A stretch of DNA of 64,000 nt from Pseudonocardia sp. (GCF_025465255.1 NZ_JAODNI010000197.1:1-64000); one strand, 5' to 3'; shown: positions 1-8,831, counted from the stretch's first letter. Notes: generated from the sequence alone by a model not told the origin. Numbers and translations: made by a program.

Positions 1-203
1 CGGTCGACGCGGCGGACCAGGTCACCCGTCGGCTCGACGCCGCCGCCGCGGCGATGGTGGCCGGGGACGATCGGGCGGCGCGCATCGAGTTGCAGGCCGC
101 CGAGGGCCAGCTCAGCAGGGTCAGCGCGAAGGACGGCCGTCCCGCCCTGCAGGCGCGGCACGGCGACCTCGACCAGGCGTTGCACCTGGCGGCCCGCGCG
201 TAG
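1..203 (+). CDS. C-terminal tail of a truncated unknown protein
   Basis: An open frame (codons from base 3) runs in from the left edge and stops at TAG 201-203, giving 66 residues. It is rich in Ala, Asp, Arg and Gln, with heptad-like spacing (MVAGDDRAARIELQAAEGQL), so it probably ends in a helical or coiled-coil segment. No family was recognised. The start and most of the protein lie outside the window. The following 278 bases (204-481) hold only shadow frames; no gene or clear signal was seen there. Confidence 0.5.
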   Translation, partial: VDAADQVTRRLDAAAAAMVAGDDRAARIELQAAEGQLSRVSAKDGRPALQARHGDLDQALHLAARA

Positions 204-481
204 GCGTCGAAACCGGCCGGTGCAGCAGAAGCGAGGGTGCCGTCGAGGTGCCGCAGCCCGGAGGCGCTGCGCGAGCCGGCGGACGTTCCTGACACTGACC
301 GACGTCGTCGAGGGCGCGCTCGTCGATCTCGACCGGCCTCGCGTCTTCCGATCCGGCCGTATGGCGTGGGGGTACCTCGCCGTGGCAGCGGTGGCAGTCC
401 GCCACCGACGCGCCCACCTCGACCCTGCTGCCCGGTCTCGACCCGGCGCCGGGGCTAGGGCCACCACTCCAACATCGTCGG

Positions 482-1276
482 CTAGGGGAAGACGTCCGGG
501 GTGCAGGTGAGGTCGTAGTCGCGCTCGTCGTCGAACCACTGCGCGATCAGGACCGGACCGCCCGAGAAGCTCGGCGAGGTGCAGAGATCGCGGGCCTCCT
601 CGGGGTGGTCGAGCCTGCCCGCGGTCGCCCAGACCGGGGTTCCGGGAAGCTGCCAGGATCCGGTGATCGAGCGCCAGCCGGCGCTGCTCGCGTAGAAGCC
701 GTACGCGAGGTGTGCGTCGGCCAGCCCCCGGATCACGCCGTCGAGCACGGCGCGGTTGTCCAGTTGCTGTTGCTCGGTCGCGGCCGGCCAGGGTTGCGCG
801 GGACGGGCCTCGACGTCGATCCAGACCGTCGGCGGGGAGAACCCGACGCGGGCGAGCGTGGCGAGGGCGTGCCGCGCCTGGGCGTGGCCGGCGTTCCGCA
901 GCCGGGCGCCGGGTTCGTCCGCCGCCCAGGGACCGGTTCCGCCGTTGGCCTCCAGCTGGGTGGGGGTCGGGAACGCGGGGATGGTGTAGGCGTGCGCGGG
1001 CAGGCCGTGGGCACGCGTCCAGCCCAGCTGGTCCGCCAGGCACGGGTTGTCGGTGAACGGCAGCCCCCGGGTGAGCCCGAGGACGACGAACTGGCTGGTC
1101 TCGGGCGGCATGGGCAGGCCGACCCCGCCGGCCGAGGTCGGGCACTGCGGCCAGGAGACGTCGTGCCCGTAGAGGGGCCCGGCCGCGCGCGCGTCACCCG
1201 GGACCGTGACGGCGAGCAGCATGGTCACGGCGCAGGGTGCGGCGAGGACGAGACCGAGCCGCCGGATGCCGCGCAC
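482..1276 (-). CDS. secreted GH25-like / DUF1906-like TIM-barrel protein
   Basis: 264 residues from a GTG start. Residues 1-31 form a signal peptide (RR near the N-terminus, hydrophobic core, ARA|AG cleavage-like site), so the product is exported. The mature part opens with YGHDVSWPQCP and contains VWIDVEARPAQPW, the acidic beta-strand pattern seen in GH25-like and DUF1906 glycoside-hydrolase-like barrels. The DxE arrangement suggests a sugar-binding or hydrolytic barrel, but no enzyme activity can be assigned. It starts 7 bases after the stop of the glycoside hydrolase gene upstream on the same strand, so the two are probably co-transcribed and may act on cell-wall or extracellular polysaccharide together. 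Confidence 0.7.
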   Translation of the reverse strand: MRGIRRLGLVLAAPCAVTMLLAVTVPGDARAAGPLYGHDVSWPQCPTSAGGVGLPMPPETSQFVVLGLTRGLPFTDNPCLADQLGWTRAHGLPAHAYTIPAFPTPTQLEANGGTGPWAADEPGARLRNAGHAQARHALATLARVGFSPPTVWIDVEARPAQPWPAATEQQQLDNRAVLDGVIRGLADAHLAYGFYASSAGWRSITGSWQLPGTPVWATAGRLDHPEEARDLCTSPSFSGGPVLIAQWFDDERDYDLTCTPDVFP

Positions 1277-1282
1277 CGTGGC

Positions 1283-2899
1283 TCAGCCCCCGGTGGCCAC
1301 GGGTAGGGCGGCGGGGTCGTAGCGGCAGGCGGCGTTCCAGAGCACGAACGAGTCGCTGCCGGCGTCCGCGGAGGCGGCGATCTGTTGCCGTACCTGTTCG
1401 GCGCCGTAGGTCACGCGCAGGGAGAAGGCCTGCAGCCAGGGGACGACGGTGGCGCCGCTGTCACCCAGCTTGGCGTGGAAGTCCGCCACGGAGCGCTGGG
1501 TGATGTCGTACGGCTGGGACTCGGGGGCGGCGACGCCGTACTCTCCTGCGCCCCAGTGCGACGGGTACACCATCGGGGCGATGTAGTCGGCACCCTGCGC
1601 GATCGCGGGGATGTCCTGGGCGATCTGTTCCGGACGCGATGCCGCTATCCCGAAGACGGAGGCACCCACCAACGCACCCCGGGGGCGGACGGCGGCCCGG
1701 GTGTCGTGCAGGAACGAGGCGATGCTCGCCTCCGGGGTGACCTGCAGACCGGGGAAGTGCATCGCGCTCAGGGAGCCGTCCGGGCGGCGGACGTAGTCGT
1801 AGAGGATGTCGTCGAACCCGAGCCCGGCCGCTTCGGTGGCGAGGTCGATGTTGTACCGGCGCACGTCCGGGTCCGCGAAGTTGGTGAAGGCGTAGGACCC
1901 GTACCCGCCGGCCCACGGCTGCCCCGCGGTGGTCTGGGCGACCATGTCGTGCCGCCCGGTCTGCCACGCGTGCGTGGCCAGGACGGGATCACGGAACGCG
2001 ACCAGCCGGCCGACGACCCGTACGCCGAGGGCATGCAGCTCGTCGAGGGCCTGCGCGGCGTCGTAGTAACCCTTGACCGCGCCGATCTCCTGGGCCAGCG
2101 GGACCTGCGAGGCGTAGCCGATCTCGCCGCTCTCGTCCTTGATGTCGAGCTGGACGGCGTTGATCCGGCCCTCCCGCACCATCGCCAGCACCGGATCCCG
2201 CAGGGTCGGCGAGGACCAGGCCAGCGCGCTCATGTGCACCGCACGCATCGGCGCCTGCGCGACCGGTACGGGCACCGTCCTGTCCGTGGTGTTGCCGGCC
2301 CGGTCGGTCGCCACCAGGTGCACGGACGCCGGCGGCGCGGGCAGGTCGACACTGAAGGCGCCGTCGTCGTCGAGCGGGATGCTCTCGTCCTGGATCCGCA
2401 GGTCGACCGCGTCGCCGGCGTTGCCGCGCACGGTCAGGGGCCGGTCGAGCGCCTCGGCCCGCAGCGGCCCGTCCAGGGCGACCTGCGGGGGCGTGGTGTC
2501 CACGGCGAAGTCCCGGCGCGCCGTGGCGGACGGCAGCGGCCAGGCCCGGGGCACGGTCCACTCGAACCGGTGCTCCCCTTCGGCGAGGGGAGGCAGCGCC
2601 ACCGACTGCCGCCCGTCGGGCTGCGCGGTGGGGTCGACCGGGGCGCCGTCGAGCTCCGCTCCCCCGGCGGCGCCGGCCGGCACCCCGGAGAGCACGAACT
2701 CGGGGGCCGTGTCGGCGGCCGCCAGTACCGCGCCGTCCTCGGGACCGGCGATCCGAGGACCCTCGGACAGCACGACCACGATCATGCCGGCCAGCAGCAG
2801 CACGACCAGCACCGTGGTCGTGGCCAGGAGCCCCGCGCCGCGTTGCCTCCGGGCCCGTGACCGCACCACCCCCTGCTGGCCCGCCTGCTCCCAGCTCAC
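1283..2899 (-). CDS. membrane-anchored putative glycoside hydrolase (DUF4015 type)
   Basis: About 538 residues if it starts at the GTG at 2899, which has GGAG six bases upstream; the open frame continues to 3223 but would then run across the start region of the divergent deacetylase. A single membrane helix (about residues 24-45) follows a basic stretch, giving a type II anchor. Residues 50-210 look like two small beta-sandwich domains (second ends near DRAGNTTDRTVPV). From about residue 216 (MRAVHMSALAW) to the end is a TIM barrel with INAVQLDIKDESG, DILYDYVRRPDGS and YIAPMVYPSHWG, the hallmarks of DUF4015 putative glycoside hydrolases. Substrate unknown; an extracytoplasmic polysaccharide is inferred. 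An alternative start is the GTG pair at 2866/2869. Confidence 0.75.
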   Translation of the reverse strand: MSWEQAGQQGVVRSRARRQRGAGLLATTTVLVVLLLAGMIVVVLSEGPRIAGPEDGAVLAAADTAPEFVLSGVPAGAAGGAELDGAPVDPTAQPDGRQSVALPPLAEGEHRFEWTVPRAWPLPSATARRDFAVDTTPPQVALDGPLRAEALDRPLTVRGNAGDAVDLRIQDESIPLDDDGAFSVDLPAPPASVHLVATDRAGNTTDRTVPVPVAQAPMRAVHMSALAWSSPTLRDPVLAMVREGRINAVQLDIKDESGEIGYASQVPLAQEIGAVKGYYDAAQALDELHALGVRVVGRLVAFRDPVLATHAWQTGRHDMVAQTTAGQPWAGGYGSYAFTNFADPDVRRYNIDLATEAAGLGFDDILYDYVRRPDGSLSAMHFPGLQVTPEASIASFLHDTRAAVRPRGALVGASVFGIAASRPEQIAQDIPAIAQGADYIAPMVYPSHWGAGEYGVAAPESQPYDITQRSVADFHAKLGDSGATVVPWLQAFSLRVTYGAEQVRQQIAASADAGSDSFVLWNAACRYDPAALPVATGG

Positions 2900-3096
2900 C
2901 CGCTGCTCCAACAAGGCTGCCCCCCGACTCGGTGATCGCTCTGGACACAACCATGCGCATCGCGACCCTTCGGGCCAACCGCTGTCCCCCTTCCGGTGCA
3001 CATTCGATCGGCTGGTTGCCGCAGTGGTTGCGCGGCGCCATGGTCGTCGCAGAGGCGGGCAGCAGCCCGCGGGAGGGACCGGTCGGGGAGATGTGG
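2900..3096. promoter_or_regulatory. divergent intergenic region
   Basis: This 197-base gap separates the start of the DUF4015 hydrolase (minus strand) from the deacetylase lipoprotein (plus strand), so both promoters should lie here. It is slightly less GC-rich than its surroundings (for example around 2990-3010). No confident -35/-10 pair was identified. Confidence 0.35.
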
Positions 3097-4119
3097 ATGT
3101 ACGGGCGCGCACCGAGAACGAGCACGATGCTGGCGGTCGCGGCCCTGGCCGCGATGGCGGGTCTGGCCGGTTGTGGCTCGGCGCCGCCCGCCGCACCGGC
3201 CGCGCCGGCTCCGCCGAGTGCACAGGCGCCGCCCCCGCCCGGCGAGGTCGGGGCCGACGAGCTCGGGCACATCCCCGTGCTGATGTACCACCGGATCGTC
3301 GCCGAGGCGGTCTCGGTCTACGACCGCACGCCGGCGGACTTCCGGGCCGAGCTCGAACGGCTCGCGGCGGAGAACTACGTACCCATCACCGCGGCCGATC
3401 TCGCCGCGGGCCGGATCGACGTCCCGGCGGGCGCCCACCCCGTCGTGCTGACCTTCGACGACGGCGCCCCCAGCCAGTTCGCCCTCGGCCCCGACGGACG
3501 ACCCACGCCGGACAGCGCGATCGGGATCCTGCTCGACGTCGCGGCCGCGCATCCCGGGTTCCGCCCGGTCGCGACCCTGTACGTGAATGCCGAGCCGTTC
3601 GGCGAGCCGGGCGGGACGACCACACTGCCCTGGCTGCACGCCCACGGCTTCGAGATCGGCCTCCACACCGCGAGCCACACGAATCTCTCCGCGGCGTCGG
3701 CGGAGGAGGTCCAGAGCGACATCGTCGACAACCTGACGATGATCCGGCAGGCCGTGCCCGAGGCGGCGGTGACGACGATCGCGCTGCCGTTCGGCGCCCA
3801 CCCCGAGTCGGAGGAGCTCGCCCTGCACGGGGCGTCCGGCGGCACGACCTACGACCTCGCCGCGGCGATGCTCGTCGGTGCCGATCCGGCGCCCTCCCCC
3901 TACAGCACGGGGTTCGACCCGGAGAACATCCCGCGGATCCGGTCCCAGGCCGCGACCGGGGCGGACGCGCAGTACGTCTCCGCCACCTGGCTCGACCGCC
4001 TCGCGAGCGGCGAGGTCTCCCGCTACACCTCCGACGGCGACCCCGCCCACGTCTCCTTCCCCGCCCGCCGCGCCACCGCGCTCGGGACGGCGTTCGGATC
4101 GGCGGCCCAGCGCTACTGA
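3097..4119 (+). CDS. polysaccharide deacetylase family lipoprotein
   Basis: 340 residues. The ATG at 3097 is chosen because GGGGAG lies six bases upstream; an in-frame ATG at 3091 touches that motif. The N-terminus is a lipoprotein signal (hydrophobic core, lipobox LAGC), followed by a Pro/Ala linker, so it is anchored outside the membrane. The NodB fold is visible: HIPVLMYHRI near residue 60, the metal-binding motif VVLTFDDGAPS near 117 and the GLHTASHTN histidine motif near 190. All core catalytic positions are present, so this is probably an active metal-dependent deacetylase of a cell-surface glycan. It is divergent from the glycoside hydrolase operon, which fits a shared envelope role. 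Confidence 0.82.
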   Translation: MYGRAPRTSTMLAVAALAAMAGLAGCGSAPPAAPAAPAPPSAQAPPPPGEVGADELGHIPVLMYHRIVAEAVSVYDRTPADFRAELERLAAENYVPITAADLAAGRIDVPAGAHPVVLTFDDGAPSQFALGPDGRPTPDSAIGILLDVAAAHPGFRPVATLYVNAEPFGEPGGTTTLPWLHAHGFEIGLHTASHTNLSAASAEEVQSDIVDNLTMIRQAVPEAAVTTIALPFGAHPESEELALHGASGGTTYDLAAAMLVGADPAPSPYSTGFDPENIPRIRSQAATGADAQYVSATWLDRLASGEVSRYTSDGDPAHVSFPARRATALGTAFGSAAQRY

Positions 4120-4143
4120 CCCGGGGCCGCCGGTTCGGGTCGA

Positions 4144-4530
4144 TCAGGGTGCGAGCGCGTCGGAGAGCGTCTCGTAGAGCATGAAGAACCCGTCCAGGCC
4201 GGCCACCTGGATGGGCCGGGTCACGGCCCGGGCGTGATCGACAACCAGGCGCAGCGGCTCGCTGTTCTCGGACACCTTTCCGGCGGTGCGGGCCGTGTCG
4301 ATCAGCGCCGAGATCCCGACCGAGTCCAGAAAGTCCACCTCGGCCAGGTCCAGCACCAGCGCCCGGTCCCGCAACCGCCGCAACGCGGACTGGAGATCGT
4401 CCCGGACGGATGCCACGACCGTGTAGTCGAGAGCACCGCGGAGGTGCACGACCACCACCTCGCCGCGGTCGCTCGTCGTCAGCGTGCACGCATCCGTGGA
4501 TCCCGGTCCCTGGCGCCGTTCCTCGCTCAC
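4144..4530 (-). CDS. STAS-domain anti-sigma factor antagonist
   Basis: 128 residues from the GTG at 4530 (the open frame reaches 4569). It is a single STAS domain: a first strand EVVVVHLRGALDY, then LVLDLAEVDFLDSVGISALI, where the Ser of DSVGIS matches the phosphorylated serine of RsbV/SpoIIAA proteins. Such proteins bind an RsbW-type kinase when unphosphorylated and so free a sigma factor. An RsbW-like kinase and a SigB/F-type sigma factor are encoded within 3.5 kb on the same strand, so they may be partners; this is inferred from position. It ends 24 bases from the convergent deacetylase gene. Confidence 0.82.
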   Translation of the reverse strand: MSEERRQGPGSTDACTLTTSDRGEVVVVHLRGALDYTVVASVRDDLQSALRRLRDRALVLDLAEVDFLDSVGISALIDTARTAGKVSENSEPLRLVVDHARAVTRPIQVAGLDGFFMLYETLSDALAP

Positions 4531-4702
4531 CGGAAGAAAACTACCGGCGCCAGCGGCGGCACGCCGCACCCGGTGGTGTCCTCACGTGACGGATCACGAC
4601 CGGGGGCGGCCGGGTTTGCCGGCGGAGCCCGGGCGGGTATGCGGCCCGGTCACCGCCGCCGAGCATTGTTGGAGAGTGTGAGATGGACCACGACGAGGCC
4701 CC

Positions 4703-6139
4703 GTGCTCGAGGCCCTCGACGCCTATCACCGGCGCGGCCACACCCCGTTCAGCCCGCCCGGGCACAAGCAGGGCCGCGGTGCCGACCCGCGGGTCCGGGC
4801 GGTCCTGGGCGACGATGTGTTCCGGGGTGACCTGCTCGCCAACGCCGGCCTGGACGACCGGGCCAAGTCCGGCCACGTCGTCGAGAGGGCGCAGACCCTC
4901 ATGGCGGACGCCGTCGGCGCCGACCACGCCTTCTTCTCCACCTGCGGCAGCTCGCTCTCGGTGAAGTCGGCGATGCTGGCCGTCGCCGGTAGGCACGGCC
5001 GCATCCTCGTCAGCCGCGACGTGCACAAGTCCGTCGTCTCCGGCCTCGTCCTCTCCGGCCTTCGACCGACGTGGGTCCACCCGCGCTACGACGCCGAGCT
5101 CCACCTCGCCCATCCCCCCGCACCCGACGACGTACGTGCCGCCCTGGACCGGGACTCCGACGTCGCCGGGGTGCTGATCACCAGCCCCACCCCGTACGGC
5201 ACCTGCGCCGACATCACCGCCATCGCCGACCTCTGCCACGAGCGGGGACTGCCGCTGCTGGTCGACGAGGCGTGGGGCGCACACCTGCCGTTCCACGAGC
5301 GGCTGCCCACCTGGGCGATGGACGCCGGCGCCGACCTGTGCGTCGTCAGCATCCACAAGATGGGCGCCGGGCTGGAGCAGGGCTCGGTCTTCCATCTCCA
5401 GGGCGACCGCGTCGACCCGACCTTCCTCGCGGCCTGCGCCGACATGCTGTCCACCACCAGCCCCAACACCTTGATCTACGCGGCGATGGACGGGTGGCGC
5501 CGGCAGATGGTGCAGCACGGACACGACCTGCTGACCGGCGCCCTCGACCTCGCCGCCGACGTCCGCGAGCACATCGCGAAGATCCCCGGCCTCGATCCCC
5601 TGCACGACGCCCTCGTCGGAGCCGAGGCCTCGCACGAGCTCGACGAGCTGAAGATCCTCGTCGACGTCTCCGCGCTCGGCATCAGCGGCTACCAGGCCGC
5701 CGACTGGCTGCGGGAACACCGCGCCGTCGACGTCGGGCTCTCCGACCACCGGCGGATCGAGGCGCAGCTGACCTTCGCCGACGACGCCGGCACCGCGAAC
5801 CTCCTCCTCGACGCCCTCGGCGCGATGGCCGAGGCGGCCGCGGACCTCCCGGACCCGCCCCGGGTGAACCTCCCCTCGCCGCGGGCGCTCGAGCTCGACG
5901 TGGCGATGCCGCCCCGCGTCGCCTTCTTCGCCCGCACGGAGGACGTACCGGTCGACCGGGCCGTCGGTCGCGTGTGTGCCGAGCAGGTCACGCCCTACCC
6001 GCCGGGGATCCCGGTGCTGCTTCCCGGGGAGCGGGTCAGCGAGGAGATCGCCGACTACCTCACCAGCGGCGTCCGCGCCGGCATGGTCCTGCCGGACCCC
6101 GCCGACCCCGGTCTCGGCACCCTCCGCGTCGTGGCGTGA
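4703..6139 (+). CDS. Orn/Lys/Arg decarboxylase-like PLP enzyme
   Basis: 478 residues from GTG 4703; an in-frame stop at 4679-4681 limits upstream starts and CGAGG precedes the GTG. It is a fold-type I PLP enzyme of the Orn/Lys/Arg decarboxylase family: HTPFSPPGHKQGRG at the N-terminus, AFFSTCGSS in the cofactor region, VDEAWGAHLPFH with the PLP-ring Asp near 188, and SIHKMGAGLEQ with the Schiff-base Lys near 219. The small C-terminal domain ends with TPYPPGIPVLLPGE, also typical. It should decarboxylate a basic amino acid to an amine; which one cannot be read. It is flanked by stress-sigma regulators, so a role in acid or osmotic stress is possible but inferred. Confidence 0.85.
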   Translation: MLEALDAYHRRGHTPFSPPGHKQGRGADPRVRAVLGDDVFRGDLLANAGLDDRAKSGHVVERAQTLMADAVGADHAFFSTCGSSLSVKSAMLAVAGRHGRILVSRDVHKSVVSGLVLSGLRPTWVHPRYDAELHLAHPPAPDDVRAALDRDSDVAGVLITSPTPYGTCADITAIADLCHERGLPLLVDEAWGAHLPFHERLPTWAMDAGADLCVVSIHKMGAGLEQGSVFHLQGDRVDPTFLAACADMLSTTSPNTLIYAAMDGWRRQMVQHGHDLLTGALDLAADVREHIAKIPGLDPLHDALVGAEASHELDELKILVDVSALGISGYQAADWLREHRAVDVGLSDHRRIEAQLTFADDAGTANLLLDALGAMAEAAADLPDPPRVNLPSPRALELDVAMPPRVAFFARTEDVPVDRAVGRVCAEQVTPYPPGIPVLLPGERVSEEIADYLTSGVRAGMVLPDPADPGLGTLRVVA

Positions 6140-6190
6140 TCACCGGGCCTCCGGCGCGGACGGGACGGCACCCCCTCGGCGAGGTCCCGA

Positions 6191-6637
6191 TCACTGCGGC
6201 CCGATGAGGAAGCTGACGCGGCCGAACGCCGGGGCGGCCCGCGGCACGGTCGCGCTGCGCAGGCGCACCTCGGTGCCCGAGACGCCGGTGCTGATCACGA
6301 GGCCCGCCGTGGCGGCCCGCATCAGCGGGATCCCGTAGCCCGGGCGGGCGGAGTCGGGACGGGGTCTCCAGCGTCCGGTGTCCGACACGGTCAGCTCGAT
6401 GTGGTCGCCGTCCCGCGCACCGTGCCGGACGACGGCCTCGACCCCGATCCGGCCCGCCGGTCCTCCCCGGTACGCGTGGGTCACGCTGTTGCACACGGCC
6501 TCCCGCACCGCGAACAGCAGGTCCCGCGCCTCCGCCGCCGGCCAGCCCACGCTCCTGCTCCATTCCGTCAACGCCCGCACGACGATGTCAGGGGCATCCG
6601 GTCGGGCATCGAGCAGGAGCCGCACGAACGCTGTCAC
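6191..6637 (-). CDS. RsbW-like anti-sigma factor ATPase/kinase
   Basis: 148 residues from a GTG start. It is a HATPase_c protein of the RsbW/SpoIIAB type: N-box LFAVREAVCNSVTHAYRGG (residues about 42-60), then ELTVSDTGRW (G1 box) and PGYGIPLMRAA (G2 box). Such proteins bind and inhibit a sigma factor and phosphorylate a STAS antagonist. The sigma factor gene lies 176 bases upstream on the same strand and a STAS antagonist 1.7 kb downstream, so a partner-switching module is plausible. Confidence 0.85.
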   Translation of the reverse strand: MTAFVRLLLDARPDAPDIVVRALTEWSRSVGWPAAEARDLLFAVREAVCNSVTHAYRGGPAGRIGVEAVVRHGARDGDHIELTVSDTGRWRPRPDSARPGYGIPLMRAATAGLVISTGVSGTEVRLRSATVPRAAPAFGRVSFLIGPQ

Positions 6638-6812
6638 GGCCCCGGATTCCCCACGTCGCGCCGTCGAACCCCCGACCCGGGAGACCGCTCGCGGTGGTGC
6701 CGGGACATCGGCCGGCTCGTCCTGGCTCGTCGCCGGGTTCTCGTACTCGGCCTGCTGGTGCTGCTGCGGTGACCGAGGACGACCGCCGCCCGCGCGAGGC
6801 TCCGGTGGCCGG

Positions 6813-7742
6813 TCAGGGCATCGTCGGTTGCCCGGCGTCCCGGAGCTGCTGCCGGAGCTGGGCCAACGTCCGGGACAGCAGGCGTGAGACGTGCATCTGG
6901 GAGATCCCGAGCCGGTCGGCGATCTCGGTCTGGGTGCGGTCCTCGAAGAACCGCAGCATCAGGATCGCGCGTTCCCGCGCCGGGAGTGCTTCGACGAACG
7001 GCCGCAGGAGCTCGTGGCGCTCGACTTGCTCGAAGTCCGCGGCCAGCTCGCCGAGGGTCTCCGACAGCGCCAGACCCTCGTCTCCGTAGGGGCTGTCCAG
7101 GGGCCGGCCGTGGCGGCTCTCCCGCGCGGCCAGCGCGTCGATGATCTCGTTCTTGCCGACGCCGAGTTCCGCGGCGAGCTCGCTCGGCTTCGGGGCGCGG
7201 CCGAGGCGGTGCGACAGCGGCTCGGTGCAACGGTCGATCCTGACCGCGAGCTCCTTGAGCGACCGAGGCACCCGTGTCGACCAGGTGCGGTCGCGGAAGT
7301 GGCGGCGGATTTCCCCGGTCACCGTCGGGATGAGGTAGCCGAGGAACGCCCCGGGCCCGCGGGCTGGGTCGTACCGGTCGAGGGCGTTGATCAGTCCGAT
7401 CGTGCCGACCTGTTCGAGGTCCTCGACGATCCCCCCTCGGCTGTAGCGGCGAGCGAGGTTGCGCACCACCGGGAGGAACGCGACGACGAGCTCGTCGCGC
7501 AACGGCCCGCGGTCCGGGTGGTGGTCGGGCAGGGCGGCGTACCGGTCGAGCAGCGGAAGGAACTCCGCGTACTCCTGCCGATCCCCCGACGGCGGCGGGT
7601 CCTGCCCGGGAGCGAGGACCGTGGTCGGGCGGTCGCTCCCGGCAGGACGGAGCGAGAGGTCGGCGCCGGTCACCACGCCGTCTATCCGCTCCCCGGTGCC
7701 GGCAAACACCCGTACCCCACGGCGGGGACCGAACCACACCAT
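6813..7742 (-). CDS. SigB/SigF/SigG-family RNA polymerase sigma factor
   Basis: About 309 residues from ATG 7742; the frame is open much further upstream, but homology-like sequence begins only with the conserved core. Region 2 is visible (VRNLARRYSRGGIVEDLEQV, then GLINALDRYDPARGPGAF), region 3 (RSLKELAVRIDRC, KPSELAAELGV) and region 4 with the helix-turn-helix TQTEIADRLGISQMHVSRL. The layout is that of the stress/sporulation SigB/F/G group. No good ribosome binding site precedes the ATG, so a downstream GTG (around VVTGADL) after GGGGAG is an alternative. It should direct general stress genes under control of the adjacent RsbW-like protein. Confidence 0.87.
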   Translation of the reverse strand: MVWFGPRRGVRVFAGTGERIDGVVTGADLSLRPAGSDRPTTVLAPGQDPPPSGDRQEYAEFLPLLDRYAALPDHHPDRGPLRDELVVAFLPVVRNLARRYSRGGIVEDLEQVGTIGLINALDRYDPARGPGAFLGYLIPTVTGEIRRHFRDRTWSTRVPRSLKELAVRIDRCTEPLSHRLGRAPKPSELAAELGVGKNEIIDALAARESRHGRPLDSPYGDEGLALSETLGELAADFEQVERHELLRPFVEALPARERAILMLRFFEDRTQTEIADRLGISQMHVSRLLSRTLAQLRQQLRDAGQPTMP

Positions 7743-7776
7743 TGTGGAACACCCGATCGCGCCGGGACGAATGTGA

Positions 7777-7806
7777 GGTGGTGGCCGGGCTGACACGGCC
7801 ACCACC
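7777..7806 (-). terminator. hairpin terminator after the dehydrogenase remnant
   Basis: A perfect 10-bp inverted repeat (7777-7786 with 7797-7806) with a 10-base loop lies 20 bases beyond the stop codon of the dehydrogenase fragment. No T-run follows, as is common in GC-rich actinobacteria. It supports the view that the fragment is the genuine 3' end of a former gene. Confidence 0.6.
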
Positions 7807-7825
7807 CCTCCCGAGCGGCGGCCCC

Positions 7826-8020
7826 TCAGGGCGTGAGGACCACCTTCTCGCAGTCCTCCTCCTTGTTCTTGAAGATGTCGTAGCCACGCGGTGCTTCGTC
7901 CAAGGGCAGCCGGTGGGTGGTGATCCGTGTCGGGTCGAGCTCGCCGAGCTCGATCCGCCGCAGCAGCGGCGTCATGTACCGCTGCACGTGACACCGGCCC
8001 GTCCGCAGGGTCAGCGACCG
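7826..8020 (-). pseudogene. C-terminal remnant of a zinc-dependent alcohol/formaldehyde dehydrogenase
   Basis: About 60 residues up to the stop at 7826 read like the end of glutathione-independent formaldehyde dehydrogenase or related medium-chain alcohol dehydrogenases: [20 protein letters not shown], then ITTHRLPLDEAPRGYDIFKN and KVVLTP. The preceding ~300 residues of the family, with the zinc- and NAD-binding motifs, are absent; upstream codons in the same frame do not resemble it. The reading frame and the terminator behind it are intact, so this is a 5' deletion rather than point decay. The joint lies near 8015-8030, just ahead of the first cold-shock gene leader. Confidence 0.7.
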
Positions 8021-8177
8021 GTCGACACGGCCCGTTGCAGGCGGGAGGGACTGCACCAAGCGCGGAAAGTACCGCCCGAACGCCGTTCCACACTTGTGCC
8101 GGCGAGGCGACTCGGTCCGGCCCGGGGGACGCCCGCGCAGCGCGGCACCGCGGTTGCGGGACAAGGGCATGCCACCT

Positions 8178-8196
8178 CGCTACTGTTCGAGTAGCG
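8178..8196 (+). promoter_or_regulatory. leader hairpin upstream of the first cold-shock gene
   Basis: A perfect 7-bp inverted repeat (CGCTACT / AGTAGCG) with a 5-base loop ends 53 bases before the cold-shock ATG. It may be a 5'-UTR structure or an operator. Its function is not known. Confidence 0.4.
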
Positions 8197-8249
8197 GCGC
8201 GAGCACGAATCCGGCGCCGTTGATCTCGCCCTATGGAGAAGGAACGCAC

Positions 8250-8453
8250 ATGGCACAGGGAACCGTGAAGTGGTTCAACGGCGAGAAGGGCTTCGGCTTC
8301 ATCGCCCAGGACGGCGGTGGGCCGGACGTCTTCGTCCACTACTCCCAGATCGAGGCGAGCGGGTTCCGCAGCCTCGACGAGGGTCAGCGGGTCGAGTTCG
8401 ACGTCGGCCAGGGCCAGAAGGGGCCGCAGGCGGAGCACGTTCGCGTCATCTGA
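8250..8453 (+). CDS. cold-shock protein (CspA family)
   Basis: 67 residues from ATG 8250 with GGAGAAGGAA upstream. A single cold-shock OB-fold domain fills the protein: [15 protein letters not shown] carries RNP1 (KGFGFI) and DVFVHYSQI carries RNP2. These bind single-stranded RNA or DNA and act as RNA chaperones. It is nearly identical to the second copy 440 bases downstream, differing at a handful of residues (for example [13 protein letters not shown] against [13 protein letters not shown]), so the pair is a recent tandem duplication. Confidence 0.95.
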   Translation: MAQGTVKWFNGEKGFGFIAQDGGGPDVFVHYSQIEASGFRSLDEGQRVEFDVGQGQKGPQAEHVRVI

Positions 8454-8465
8454 GCACGCGGCGCT

Positions 8466-8497
8466 CCCGCGCCCGGCCCACGGGCTCCGGGCGCGGG
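8466..8497 (+). terminator. terminator hairpin after the first cold-shock gene
   Basis: Perfect 11-bp inverted repeat (8466-8476 with 8487-8497) and 10-base loop, starting 12 bases after the stop codon. GC-only stem without a U-tract. Confidence 0.65.
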
Positions 8498-8800
8498 CTC
8501 GTCGCCGCGTACGTTCTTCCGAACCGCGGTGGCCGCGGCGGCGGGCTGCCCGGCGGCTGAACGGGTAGACCACCGAGATGACCCGATCGAGTGGTGTCGT
8601 CCGCGGCCGCGGACATGGCTGACGGCAGTGTCCCGGCCGGACGCCGTGACCATCGACGGATGACCGCACCCGGCCCGCCGGCCTGCAGGTGTGACCCGGG
8701 CCGGACGGGAACAAGCAGCGCGGCTCCACAGTTGTACGGGACAGGTCGTTCGGTTTTCAGTGTTCGTGTACTGCACGCTCGCGGGAACAAGCGGTGGAAG

Positions 8801-8831
8801 CGGACACGACGTCACGAGGACGTCGTGTCCG
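8801..8831 (+). promoter_or_regulatory. strong 12-bp hairpin in the second cold-shock leader
   Basis: Perfect inverted repeat: 8801-8812 pairs with 8820-8831 around the loop CACGAGG. It ends 62 bases before the ATG of the second cold-shock gene and is not followed by a T-run, so it is better explained as a leader RNA structure or an operator than as a terminator. Confidence 0.55.

Noticed and set aside
121..417. 98-residue minus-strand frame near the left edge
   Set aside because: Cys/Arg/Pro-rich, no ribosome binding site, overlaps the end of the truncated plus-strand gene; no family resemblance.
7743..8729. Long N-terminal extension of the sigma factor frame
   Set aside because: It would run through the dehydrogenase remnant and the first cold-shock gene with no sigma-like sequence; the conserved core begins after 7742.
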